Origin: Linnemannia elongata
Taxonomy: Eukaryota; Mortierellomycota; Mortierellomycetes; Mortierellales; Mortierellaceae
Length of the DNA: 64,000 bases
Assembly: GCA_036320915.1 (NCBI GenBank)
Contig: JAXBDG010000014.1
Coordinates: 744,001-808,000, forward strand
Direction of reading: 5' to 3'
Positions within the stretch are counted from its first letter, which is position 1. Each line of letters starts with the position of its first letter. The notes beneath the pieces were generated by a model. The model was not told the DNA's origin and did not search any database. It saw only the letters and a list, made by a program, of their open reading frames with translations. The position numbers and the translations under genes were made by a program. Below are positions 10,466 to 20,983 of the stretch, piece by piece.

Positions 10466-12403
10466 ATGTCGCAAGTGAAGATGAACGCCGCGAAACCTTT
10501 GCTGCCGTCGCTGGCTACGTTCAGCTGCCCAGAACTATGCAACATCATTGCGCGGTATCTCAGCCAGACCGATCTGTACCGATGTCTCCTCGTCAACAAG
10601 ACATTCTCCAAGAACCTGTTTCCTTACCTTTGGCGACACATCTCGTTTTCGGATTGGGTTCCTTACTACTCGGACCTTTGTTATCTTGACAAGCAGCAGA
10701 AGGAACTGGTCCAGTCTGGAGTGGATGTCTCAGAGGACATGACATCCACTTCAGCATCGTCAACAACGCAAACACCGAAACGAGGACGCCAAAAACGACC
10801 GGTTATCGACCTCCACGGAATCCCCAATCCCTGGGCGGCAGCAGCGGCGGCGCAACTACGCAATGACTCTGAACTCTTCTTACCTCCTCAACCCCCCTTC
10901 GCCAGCCTCCGTCTCCATGGCCACCTCGTCGAAACCCTAACCCTAGAATGGGATGAAGGACAAGATTTCCTGCCAGAACCCAAGACGGCCGAATATTCCG
11001 AACTTGAAGAAGCCCCAGGCGTTACGCAGACATGGATATATATCTGCCTCATGCAGCAATGTCCTAATATCCGGGCGTTGAAGATTGTTGGCCGGAATAC
11101 AGAGGTGGCATGGATCCAGCCCAGATGGATGCATATGACAGGGTGTCAGGGACCATCGAGGGAGGAGGAGGAGTTTCGTACTAGGAGAGAGGCAAAGGAT
11201 CGTTGTTTGGCGAAGGTCATTTGGGCGGCTGGGCGGATGGGTGGACAGCAGCGATTGGTCATGAGCGCTTTGGATGGAGAAGGGGGAGGAGAGGGAAGAG
11301 GAGGAGGAGCGGAGACGCAGGTGAGGGCGCAGACAGAAGCGCGGGCGACGGCAGATCAGGGGATTGAGGAATTGTACTTGTCGAACAGCTATGGGTTCAG
11401 CGAGGAATCGTTCAAAGCTCTGATTCAAGCCTTCGCTCCTCCTCATCCAGCACCTCCTGCGCCCATGATTGCCTCACAGTCACAGGACGATTCACCGCCT
11501 TCCTCTTTGCCTCCTCGACCTCAACTCCGTGTCCTAGATATATCAGCATGCGGGCACATACAGCATACCAAGATGGCCACTCTCCTCGAGCGGTTCCCGG
11601 GCTTGCAGGTGGTCGACTTCCGATGCCGGGAGTATCTGTCCGCGTTCTTTTCGAATTCTGGACTACAATTTGATGGATGGCACAACGTGAAGGCCAGACA
11701 GACAAGGATGACTTTGGAGATGAGCGGAATCGCACCACCGATGTTCGGCATCAACAGTATTGGCACTGGCAGTGACGGTGAAAGTGACCAAGGAATCACT
11801 TATAAGCCATGGCCCTGTGAAGCGTCTCTCCGAGTACTACGGACAGGAATCGCGCGTGCCATAATGTGCAAGGACCGACTCTGGCTTGGTCCATTCACCC
11901 CTACTCCGGCACCTACCCAACCCGGAGAAGGTCCGTTCGATTCCCTCTCCAGACTCGAGTACCCAGCCTGCTTTGAATGGTTCTACAACCATTTGGCCCG
12001 TTTGACGAACCTCCGAGAGCTGTGTCTGGTGAGTGTGAGGGATTCGTATATGTATGAAGGGGAGGTGATAAATGAGTTGCAGTTCACAATTGAGGAAGGG
12101 TTGTACAGGTTGGTAGGGTTGAGGCGGTTGGAGATTCTGGATGTTGAGTATTTGAGGCATCGGATTGGGCTTGTGGAGTTGCAGTGGATGGTGAAGCATT
12201 GGCCGATGTTGAAGGTGATTCGGGGCTTGATATTTGAGGAGGATGCTGAGAAGGATGGAGAAGGGGTGGATGTGGAGACAATGGAAGGGGAGGAGAAGGG
12301 GTGGTCGGAGGGGGTGAGGTGGTTGAAGATGACGCGACCTGATATTGAGCTGCCTGTTCTTGAGAAGCGTTGGAAGTGGCCTTCTTCTTCATCTGGATTT
12401 TAA
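10466..12403 (+). CDS. F-box/LRR-like protein, 645 aa
   Basis: The ATG at 10466 is chosen; a second Met five codons later is an alternative. The F-box is clear: 'FSCPELCNIIARYLSQTDLY', 'CLLVNKTFSKNLFPYLW' and 'RHISF' (about residues 19-60). A nuclear-localisation-like basic patch 'PKRGRQKRP' lies near residue 105. The rest has leucine-rich segments ('LVETLTLEWDE', 'NIRALKIVGRN', 'LRVLDISACGHIQ', 'LQVVDFRCREY') and Gly/Glu-rich inserts. The C-terminal block 'LRRLEILDVEYLRHRIG' with 'LQWMVKHWPMLKVIRG' is the most complete copy of the family signature, followed by an acidic tail. It appears intronless and ends 81 nt from the convergent membrane-protein gene. Role: probable SCF substrate receptor. 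Confidence 0.85.
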   Translation: MSQVKMNAAKPLLPSLATFSCPELCNIIARYLSQTDLYRCLLVNKTFSKNLFPYLWRHISFSDWVPYYSDLCYLDKQQKELVQSGVDVSEDMTSTSASSTTQTPKRGRQKRPVIDLHGIPNPWAAAAAAQLRNDSELFLPPQPPFASLRLHGHLVETLTLEWDEGQDFLPEPKTAEYSELEEAPGVTQTWIYICLMQQCPNIRALKIVGRNTEVAWIQPRWMHMTGCQGPSREEEEFRTRREAKDRCLAKVIWAAGRMGGQQRLVMSALDGEGGGEGRGGGAETQVRAQTEARATADQGIEELYLSNSYGFSEESFKALIQAFAPPHPAPPAPMIASQSQDDSPPSSLPPRPQLRVLDISACGHIQHTKMATLLERFPGLQVVDFRCREYLSAFFSNSGLQFDGWHNVKARQTRMTLEMSGIAPPMFGINSIGTGSDGESDQGITYKPWPCEASLRVLRTGIARAIMCKDRLWLGPFTPTPAPTQPGEGPFDSLSRLEYPACFEWFYNHLARLTNLRELCLVSVRDSYMYEGEVINELQFTIEEGLYRLVGLRRLEILDVEYLRHRIGLVELQWMVKHWPMLKVIRGLIFEEDAEKDGEGVDVETMEGEEKGWSEGVRWLKMTRPDIELPVLEKRWKWPSSSSGF

Positions 12404-12484
12404 GATTTTGAAACCCTTTGGAGAGAAAAGAAAAGCAAAGAAAAGAGAAAAAAGAGGAGCCATGCAAAATAATAATCTATGGTT

Positions 12485-14146
12485 TTAATTACTGTTGGGT
12501 GATTGTGATGAGGGTTGTTGATGAGTGCTGGTATCGCTGGTATGTGCTGTCTCCAATATTGCGGCAGTAGGATTTGGTATGTTCTGCACATATAAAGGAG
12601 GAGGAGAAGAGACCTCGGTTGAAGTAGCAGCGGCATTAGTTGCAGCAGCAGCAGTCTCAAGGGTCCTGCGCATCCTCTGGGCGAAGGCATCAAAGTGAGC
12701 ATGCTGTGTCTGCCGGTAAGATGCAAATGTCGGGTAACTGCTCTCAAGACTGTCTTCGTCCTCCTCTTCCGACACACCGATAGATGGAGATCCGAGCCCA
12801 CGTTGAAACCGCACACCAGTAGCTGTTGCACTTGACGAGTGACTTCTGCCGTGGCGGGTGTCGGCACTGGATCGTTTCACTGGCTTGCTCTGGAAGGATA
12901 CCACTCTTGGCGATGATGAGTTTAAAGACGAAGAAGGGAGCGGATGTGGTGGCGGGTATAGTGCAGTTGTGGGGGATGAGATTGGACTGCTAGGTGTTGA
13001 GACGTATCCACGGCGAAGTTCCGACGATGTTGGTGGTGTTGATGAAAGCTCATCCAGAGCAATATTTCCATCGCTTCCTTGCCGCCTCCGCCGCTGCTGC
13101 CTCCGATCCATGTCATCATGAATCTGTTCTTTTCCTTCTGCGAATCGCGCCGTCTTTGTCACTGTTGGTGGTGGTGAGGTAGTAGTAATAGTCACCGTTG
13201 CAGCAGGTGTGGTAGCAGTGGAAGAAGAAAAGGTGATGTCCTGTGCCAATTTTTTCTTGAGTTGTTCAATATCCTCATCTTCATCCTCCTGCTCCTGCGA
13301 TAGTTGATGTTCAAGGGTGTCGGTGGTGTGAAGAGGGTTTGTGGTGGTCGAAATGGAAGACTTCAGCGCAGATGTAATGGGAACGGCGGTTCGACTACTG
13401 GCGGGGTCGTGTAAAATGACTGTGGGCTCTGGAGCGTGTGTGTGAACGGGGAGGGTCGATTCGATAACCACCGAGGGGATGCATAGGCGGACTCCTATCT
13501 GCTTGTTTTCAAGGTTGAGGAAAAAGTCGATTAGCTATAACATGTACCATTGACATTCAGGGTTCTTGAGATACAATCAGAGGCGGTAAATGTAGCCCTT
13601 TTCTGGTAAGATTTGCATGGGCCTTCTGTTCGAAAAGATATTTTTGTTTCTGTGGAGAGGGGGTGTCAACAAAAACAAGAACCCGTTTCCCTTTTTTTTT
13701 TTCTCGGGCAAAATAAAACGCCGGGAAGGTTGGTTGTTTTTGTCCACTTCAAACTGCAATCGAAGTAAAACGCGCAAACATAAAAGAAAAGAGATAGAGG
13801 AAGGTTGTGGGAGGTTACGCATGTGCGAACTGTTTCCAATTTGGAGGAAGTACAAATGGCATGCAAAAGTAAAGTTTCAAGGGTCACTCTGATCTGAGGG
13901 TGCTTATTGCTGTCTGTGTGCGAGAATGAACCTGAAGAATTGAGGTGAACAATTGAGGAAAGCACTTGCCGAAAAGAGGGCCCAGAGGAGAGAGAAGAGG
14001 ACAAAGACAACGATGACTTCGGTGGAAGATATGTCGATTTTGTGGTAGCCGTAGAGGACTGGGAGGGTGATTAGAAGTGCGACGGCGACGAGGAAGAATA
14101 GTTTCTGGATCCTGTGGAACCACTGCGGGTATATATGTGTGGCCAT
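12485..14146 (-). CDS. Predicted two-TM membrane protein with long disordered tail, 433 aa
   Basis: I assemble three exons on the minus strand: 14146-13970, 13649-13575 and 13534-12485, all phase 0. The first intron would use a GC donor (TCG|GCAAGT) and the second is only 40 nt (gtatct...ttatag). Exon 1 encodes 'MATHIYPQWFHRIQKLFF' and two hydrophobic spans ('LFFLVAVALLITLPVLYGY', about 16-35; 'VIVVFVLFSLLWALFS', about 44-59). Exons 2-3 join as 'FEQKAHANLTRKGLHLPP' then 'FFLNLENKQIGVRLCIPS', which reads like a folded segment and supports the splices. The remaining 330 aa are Ser/Thr/Pro-rich with a short charged helix ('EDIEQLKKKLAQDI'). I do not recognise the family. Exon 3 is secure as coding; the intron boundaries are tentative. 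Confidence 0.6.
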
Positions 14147-15739
14147 ATGAATCAGCGGGGCGGGGAGTCTGAAGGGAGAGGACGAGAGGAAAAAGGAGAG
14201 GGAGGTGACTGGGAGGAGAGAAAGAGAGAGGAAAGGAAGTTGAATGTGCGAAAGTGGAAGAGAGAAGAAGAGTAAGGCGAATGAATGAGTGAATGGCCAA
14301 AAAAAAAAAAAGCAAAACCCGAAAAGAGAGGAAGAAGAAAGAGAGAGGAGTCCAGGAGGGAGGGGTGCATGAAGAAAACTCAGGTACCGACGATGCAGTT
14401 GTCCTCCTTTTATTCTTTATTTTCTCCCGTTTACATTGTTTTGCTTGGCATACAAACTGTCCATTTGGATATGCGTGTGTGTGCTCATTTTCTTTTTAGC
14501 GTGTTCCTAAAGCAGATTACGCGCAGCCTGCCTTTGCTCAGCAGGGCCAGGTCAGGGTCAAGGTCATGGTCAGACGGAGGTCTAGTCCTGTTTGTTTTGC
14601 TCCATTCGCATAATTTATTGTTGTTGTCGACTTTTATGAAATGTCGAGAGGCAGGGAAGGTCGTCCGGTGCAGTCTTTTTTTCCACGGATACAACGATGG
14701 ACACAGCTCAACAAACAAGCGAATGGGCTTGTCACTTCTACTTTTGCAATATTCATTGGCAAATGTCTCGCAAGGGCTTTTTTTTTTTTTTTTTTTTTTT
14801 TTTGTTGAGGTGCCGGGTAAAATGGCCATGGTTTGCACCGCAAGCCTAGTAAACACAAAGAGTAGGAGTAGTGGAGGAGTGAGGGAGTGAGGGAGTGAGT
14901 GAGTGAGATAAGGAGAGAGTGAATGGTGAGAGCAAACAGAAGAGAAAAGACTCGGCAACAGCCCGCCTGAGTATGGTTCTGAAGCCAAGGAAGGCTTATT
15001 TAGTTTGGCAGCCTTTGGGGGAGGATTGGGTGGTGATTGAACGGTAGATTGCCACCAATTTTTGTTCATGCATACAGGAACATCGATTGTCCCCAATCCC
15101 TTCCCCTTAAACGAATCCAAGCCATCGAAAAAATACCGGGCTGGCCATCCAGCATCCATCCAGTCAGCCAGTGTTATCGTCCCACACACATTTCATTTGC
15201 ATAGAACACTCCCTCTCTGACAAGGACCTATTGTGCCAAACCACTCCAGTCCAGTCCTGTGAGAAAAGTGTGACAGAAAGACAAACGTCCCTTTTACTTT
15301 TATCATTCAAACCACACGCTTTCTTCTCTTTTTCCCTTTTCCCTTTCCTTTCCTCTCTCTCACCGCACACGCACACAAGCACACCACCTGCCGCCTCTCC
15401 TTCGGCCTGTCATCACTTCGGGAACAAGCAAGTTGAAAAGACATTCACTGCCCTGAAGAGAGAAACAATTCTGCGACTCTCTTAACCCGCCATCCGATCT
15501 GAAGGAGCACTACGGATCTATTTTATTCCCCTGTTTTACAATCAAGGGAAGGAGACTTCACTACGTCCACATACACACACAAGGGGTGCCATATCTACCT
15601 GTCTACTTGCCTGCCTTCCGTTCCACAGGCTTTCACACTGGCTTTGAAGGGAGGCTACAAGCACACACACATACATACACACACGGTCTGAGCAAAACAG
15701 CCAAGCAGGAGTACACGCACGCAAACACTTTTATTTTCA
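14147..15739. other. Divergent promoter region with poly(T) run
   Basis: This lies between the membrane-protein gene and the Mei2-like gene, transcribed apart, so it must hold both promoters. The flank next to 14146 is GA-rich on the plus strand, meaning a CT-rich leader on the minus strand. A run of 26 T lies at 14778-14803, and CT- and ACAC-rich sequence leads up to 15740. No coding sequence is supportable. Confidence 0.6.
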
Positions 15740-17579
15740 ATGGAAGAGATGAACGGAGACACCATCGTCGCGTCTGACGACACCAAGCATGTCGAAAACG
15801 AGAGCGAGACAAGTTACTCAGAATCTAACCAAGAGGTTGCTGCTGCCGCCACCGCTACTGAACACCCGGCCGCGGAGCCAGAGCGTCACGTCGAGGTCGA
15901 GGTTGAGGTCCCCGAGTTTAAAGCCCCCGAGGTGGTGGCCCCCGAGGCCCTCGAGCCTGAGGCCCAGGGTATCCTGATGATCTCTCTTAAACCAGGTGGC
16001 CAAGATGTTGTCCCAGGCACTCAGGAACAACAGGAACAGCCTGACAACCAGGACCAATCTGGCCATCACAATAACCATCAAGATGGGCAAGACGGTCACC
16101 ATGACCAGGAGGGACGGACACAAGAGGACCAACATGACAGCCAGCAAGACCAGTATGACCCCTCCGCTCCCGATATCAGAAGGCAGCCAATGGACCCTTT
16201 TCTTCAGCACAACATCAAAGTCGAGGAAGAGGACGTCTACGGCATCAACTCGCACCAGGCCATGAATCGTCCCGCCCACCACATGAACCGTCCAGTGGAC
16301 CACTTTCGTTTATATGAGAGACCCAGTGACCCTTTCCAGGACATGCCATATGGAGAAGGACACGCAGAGAGTCCTCATCCCGTGTTCCAGGGCATGTACT
16401 CTGGTGGCAATGGGGAAGATTATGACATTGAGGCAAACCAAGAGCAGCATGACAAGGATCCTTTTGACGGGATAAAGAGTGGCTTTGATTTGTTCAGAGG
16501 CAAGGGAGTTGGCTATCAGTCCCGAGGATACTCTGGCGACCACTCGCAGAACCGGCCTCGTGAAATTAACAAGCAAGACCAGTTCAAGCCGCAAGACCAG
16601 TTCAAACCCCAAGATCAGTTCAAATCCCAAGACCAGTTCAAACCTCAAGAACAGTTCAAGCAGTTCAACGATAACAAGTCCCAAGGCTTTCTCTCAAGGT
16701 CCAGTCAAGATGGCTCCGAAATCGGCGTTCCTCTCGGTAAGCAATCGTGACATTGTTTTCTTTTGAGAATTAAATGGATTAGATAAGAAATCAAGGCTTG
16801 GACATGGATTGGAGTACTTGGGTCTCGAATTAGTTCCGTTATTAATGAACAACTGGTTCTTTATGACCGCTTAGGCCCACGAATTCAAGTTATGAGTAAG
16901 GCCAAGAAAGCATTCATTGACGAGCGCGCAAGCCTGGAGCGTCCCAACCGGTCATTGTTCATCAGAAACATCGATGTAAATATCATATTCCAAATGTCTG
17001 CATTAATGCCATGCGTATGATTGCGTAGCGGAGCATAATATTAATGCCCTCCATCTTTTCATTTCCAATATTATGTTTTTGTTTCCAGTACAATACATCA
17101 ATTGACGATGTCAGAGCCATGTTTGAGCCTTATGGAGATATCCAGAACGTCTTCAGTCTTATCGACGGTCGCGGGATGACATTTATTACCTACGTAAGTG
17201 TTCCACTAGGTCTTCAACCTTGCAATGTAGGATAACTATCGACGGCGGACTAATATGCTTTTCCTCTACCAATCCTGTACTAGTATGACATTCGTGCTGC
17301 AGAGTACGCCAAGAAGGAAGCTCACTTAAAACTCTTGCACGATCGTGCTGTAAGTCTTGAGAAGGCAAACGAGTTGTGTCGTCGCTAGTATGCTTGACCA
17401 CAACGCCTTCAGTTCAGAACCTTACTCATATTCGGTGTTTTTCTCAACTTCTAGCTTGATGTTCACTTTTCATTGCCCAAGGAGATCAAGCACAAGGCGG
17501 AGTGCCACGAGTCAGACCACAATGTATGTATCTCGGGACAAGCCTGACTTTAAAAGGGCATGGAATGCGACTTGATCTC

Positions 17580-17641
<62 letters not shown>

Positions 17642-20600
17642 CTCTCTGTGATCATCACTTTTAGGGAACATTGTTTGTTTATATTAGAGGCGTGACAAAT
17701 GAGCACATACCCGACGAAGAACTCGAGAACTTCTTCTCGCGATACGGAGATGTCAAGAACGTATTTTCACGCAGGGACGCGGAACAGTAAGTCGCAGTGC
17801 CCCCTTTTTTTTTGTTTTATTTTGTTAGCATAGTATGCCGTTACTTTTTGAGCCATGTCAGGCGTTAATATCCTTTACATGTTTTGAACACGCGTCGCTG
17901 TAAATAGTCAAAAGTTTGTTGAGTTCTATGACTCACGAGCATGCGCCCGTGCTTTCCATGAAGCTCAAGGCGCTGCCTTCAGGCACGGTTCGATCGACTG
18001 CAAGTTTGCATGGGATCACTACAGGCCGTAAGTAATTATCAATATCAAACCAAGATACGAATGACTGATACCCAACCCTGAAGTGGACCTGTGCTGATAC
18101 TGACTGTGAATCATGCGCCGATAGAACGCCTGCACATTTGCGTGGCACTGCTGCCAAGAGCTATGAACGTGGCGATGACAATGGTGGCAGGTCCCATCAT
18201 TCTAGAACACCCTCCCCCGCTCGCGACAAGAGTAGCTCTCGACGACAAGAGAGTCGTGATAGAGGCAAGGATGGTGACTCATCGCGCAATTACGACTCTT
18301 ACTCTTCCAAGAAGCCCAGAGGAAGAAGCGAGTCCAGGGATCGAGACTCTCGAAGCAAGTATGCTCGACGTGACAGCAAGGACTACGACAATCGATCGCG
18401 CAATGATAGTCACAAGCGCGGCAATGACCGCTCCAGGGACCGAGGTCGCGATCGTTCGAGAGACCGCTCCAAGGATCGCTCGCGAGACAGAAGGAACAGA
18501 TCAAAAGACAGGTCAAGAGATCGATCTAGGGACCGTTCCAGAGATAGGGACCGCAAGTACGACCGCGATCGCGATCGTGGACGCGACCGGGATCGTGACC
18601 AAGACCGAGATAGGGATCGGGATCGTGATCGTGATCGTGATCGCGACCGTGATCGCAATACTGGATCCAACTACAACAGTAACAACAGCAACAACAATAG
18701 TAACAACAGGTATCGACAGGACTCGCCTATCAGAACCTTCCACAAGCCAGGTACAGTAGACACATGCACGCTCCACTGCTCTCTCATCCTTACTGACATT
18801 GCCTTTGGTTCGAGCGCGCTGCTAATATCCTTTTTTAAAACCTATAGGCAGTCTTAGCGACAGCCGCAAGGACGATCAAGGCAGACCACCGTTCCCTGTT
18901 TTCCAAGGAGGTCAACCTGCTGCATTCCCGCCATTCTTCCCTCAGCCCCCTGCTCCTGCTCCTGCTCCTATGCTGAACCCTCTCGATATATCCGCTCAGC
19001 AACGAATGGAGCAGGCGCAAAAGGCTCAGCAGGTACACACACATATTTTGGCTATGCGTATCCTGTGCTACCATCATTTTTGCGCAACATAGCCATACCA
19101 ACCTATTTTCTCTTTTCTACCTGTCGCTGCGACATAGCTTGTGAACGAAATGCTCATCAGTGCAGGAAAGGCTGTGCCTACGCCACTTCCCCAACCTATG
19201 TTTGGTGGCATCCCTAGCGCCATGGACTTTAGACCGCCTTTTGCACCAATTCCTCCTACCCATCCTTTATCAATGAGTCAACCACCCCAAATGCCCCCTA
19301 TGCCACAGATACCGACAGCAAGACCACCTATGCTTCCTGTTCCACCAATGCCTCCTATTATGCCGGTGCGTCCTCAGTTGCCAACGGATCCCCGACCACC
19401 TGTTGCTCCAGCTACTCCAGTTGCTCCAGCTGTGGTCCCTATTTCAAGTGAAGCACCCAAGCTACACACCTCAATGCCTTTAACTTCTACTCCTCCACCT
19501 GCCTCAGGTGCTCCAAGCCAGCCCGTGTCATCTGCTGCAATGAAGGCGTCTCCTACGCCTGCTCCAGTATCAGCAGCTGGCCAAGACTCAAAACCTACCA
19601 CAGAAGCTCAGGTTCAACAACTTCTCCAGCTTTTGGTAAGGGTCTGTTACCTTTCAAACTATTTGACTGATCTACTCTGTTAAGAGCTTTTCTTTGTCGT
19701 CATGCCTAACTTGCGCCTCGTCTTGTCTCTTTTTTTTCGTATTTTTATCTTAATTATACAACTAGACCCAAGTTCAGCAGCAGACTCAAGGTGCACCTGG
19801 TGTAAATGTGAATGGTAACCAGCCGTCGGCTCTTGGACAGGCAGCAGCCTCTAATGGTGTCATGGCTCTTTTGCCTCATCTCAGTCAGTTGTCGCAGATG
19901 GTGCAGCAAAACTTTCAGCCTCAACAGCAGCAGACATCTCAGCCACAGCCACCGTCGCAAGTCCTGTCGCCTCGGTTTCAGCAAGCTCCTCAGTCTTTGA
20001 ACTTCGGAAACTTGGGTGTACCTTCAGGAATGATGGGAATGATGATGTCCCCTCCGGTTCCTCCTATGATGCCAGTACCTCCTCCTAGTCTACCAGTCAT
20101 GCCACCTGTTGTGGCAGCTGCTTCCAATTATGGTGGTGGTGGAGGGCACCAGGCCAGACCAAGCCAAGACAGTAACATCTGGTACAAGAGACCTTCTGAG
20201 AGCCATGAACAAGCAAAGAACTACTCAGGCTATAACAGTACCAGCGGCAGTAACAGCAACCCCAACGGGACCAAGCGTCACTACACGGATGGAAGAAAGG
20301 ACTGGGACAAAGATTGGGACAAAGATTGGGATCGGAAAGGACATGCTGACGATCACAAGCGAAGAAGAGACGATGATGACGATAGGAGTGGCAACTACCG
20401 GTCTGGAGGGTCATCCAGAAGTTATCAAAACAACAGTGGCAGCAACGGAGGACCATCGTCTTCGTCTCGAAGAGAAAGTTCTGTAGTTTCTGAGCGCCAT
20501 GCCAAGCGAGAGAATGATGATAACTACCGTTCTAGGAACAGCTACCGTGACGAGGATTACAACGGAAACGGAAACGACAATGGCGATGGTACAAGTGGAG

Positions 20601-20983
20601 GCTATGGCCATCAAGACCGACGTGACAGCAATGCCCGAGATTGGGATGAGCAGTCGAACTCTTCCTTCCAACGCGATTTCAATTATCGAGGCCGTGGCCG
20701 AGGTCGAGGTCGCGGTCGTGGCTGGGTTGACCGTGGACGAGGTCGAGGAGGATTTGCGCGAGGCGGCGGATACAGTCGCAATGATGACCGCGAAAGCAGT
20801 GCTTTTGGTAACGACGACCGAGACGGCGGCAATGGAGGCAGCAATAACTACAACCACAACAACGATAACGGCGGTGGTGACTTTTCTAGCCAGCGTGGAA
20901 CTTGGAACCCTCGCGGTCGCGGCCGGGGTCGTGGCACTAACCGAGGAGGACGTAGAGCCTCGTTTGAGGATGATCGATACTGA
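15740..20983 (+). CDS. Mei2-like RNA-binding protein, two RRMs, RD-rich and RGG tail, 1368 aa
   Basis: Eleven exons: 15740-16736, 16875-16975, 17089-17193, 17284-17349, 17455-17523, 17665-17786, 17908-18027, 18125-18750, 18848-19032, 19138-19635 and 19766-20983. All introns are GT-AG with consistent phase. Residues 1-356 are acidic/Gln-rich with tandem QDQFKP units. RRM1 (about 357-427) has 'SLFIRNID', 'FEPYGDIQNVFSLIDGRGM' and 'TYYDIRAAEYAKK'. RRM2 (about 447-520) has 'GTLFVYIRG', 'FFSRYGDVKNVFSR' and 'HQKFVEFYDSRACARAF'. The spacing and the 'YYDIRAA' / 'EFYDSRA' motifs match the RRM1-RRM2 pair of Mei2-like proteins. Next come an Arg-Asp/Arg-Ser dipeptide region (about 540-705), a Pro/Met-rich region and an RGG-like C-terminus. 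The third, C-terminal RRM typical of Mei2 is absent. Likely nuclear, acting in mRNA processing or meiotic RNA regulation (inference). Confidence 0.85.
16570..16665 (+). repeat. Tandem 18-bp coding repeat (QDQFKP units)
   Basis: Five near-identical hexapeptide units (QDQFKP, QDQFKP, QDQFKS, QDQFKP, QEQFKQ) lie in tandem within exon 1 of the Mei2-like gene. Each is 18 bp with synonymous and a few non-synonymous differences, typical of a recently expanded minisatellite kept in frame. Confidence 0.9.
17582..17636. repeat. (TC)n microsatellite inside an intron
   Basis: A nearly perfect TC dinucleotide repeat of about 55 nt fills the middle of intron 5 of the Mei2-like gene, just upstream of the acceptor 'cacttttag'. 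It may act as an extended polypyrimidine tract. Confidence 0.95.
18240..18660 (+). repeat. RD/RS-dipeptide coding repeat
   Basis: This is the part of exon 8 encoding alternating Arg-Asp and Arg-Ser dipeptides, densest at about 18540-18655. The codons are mixed (CGC, CGT, CGA, CGG; GAT, GAC), so selection on protein rather than pure DNA slippage maintains it. Such tracts resemble those of U1-70K and SR-related splicing factors. Confidence 0.85.

Noticed and set aside
16570..16665. CRISPR-like regularly spaced repeats
   Set aside because: The repeats are contiguous 18-bp coding units without spacers, in a eukaryotic gene.
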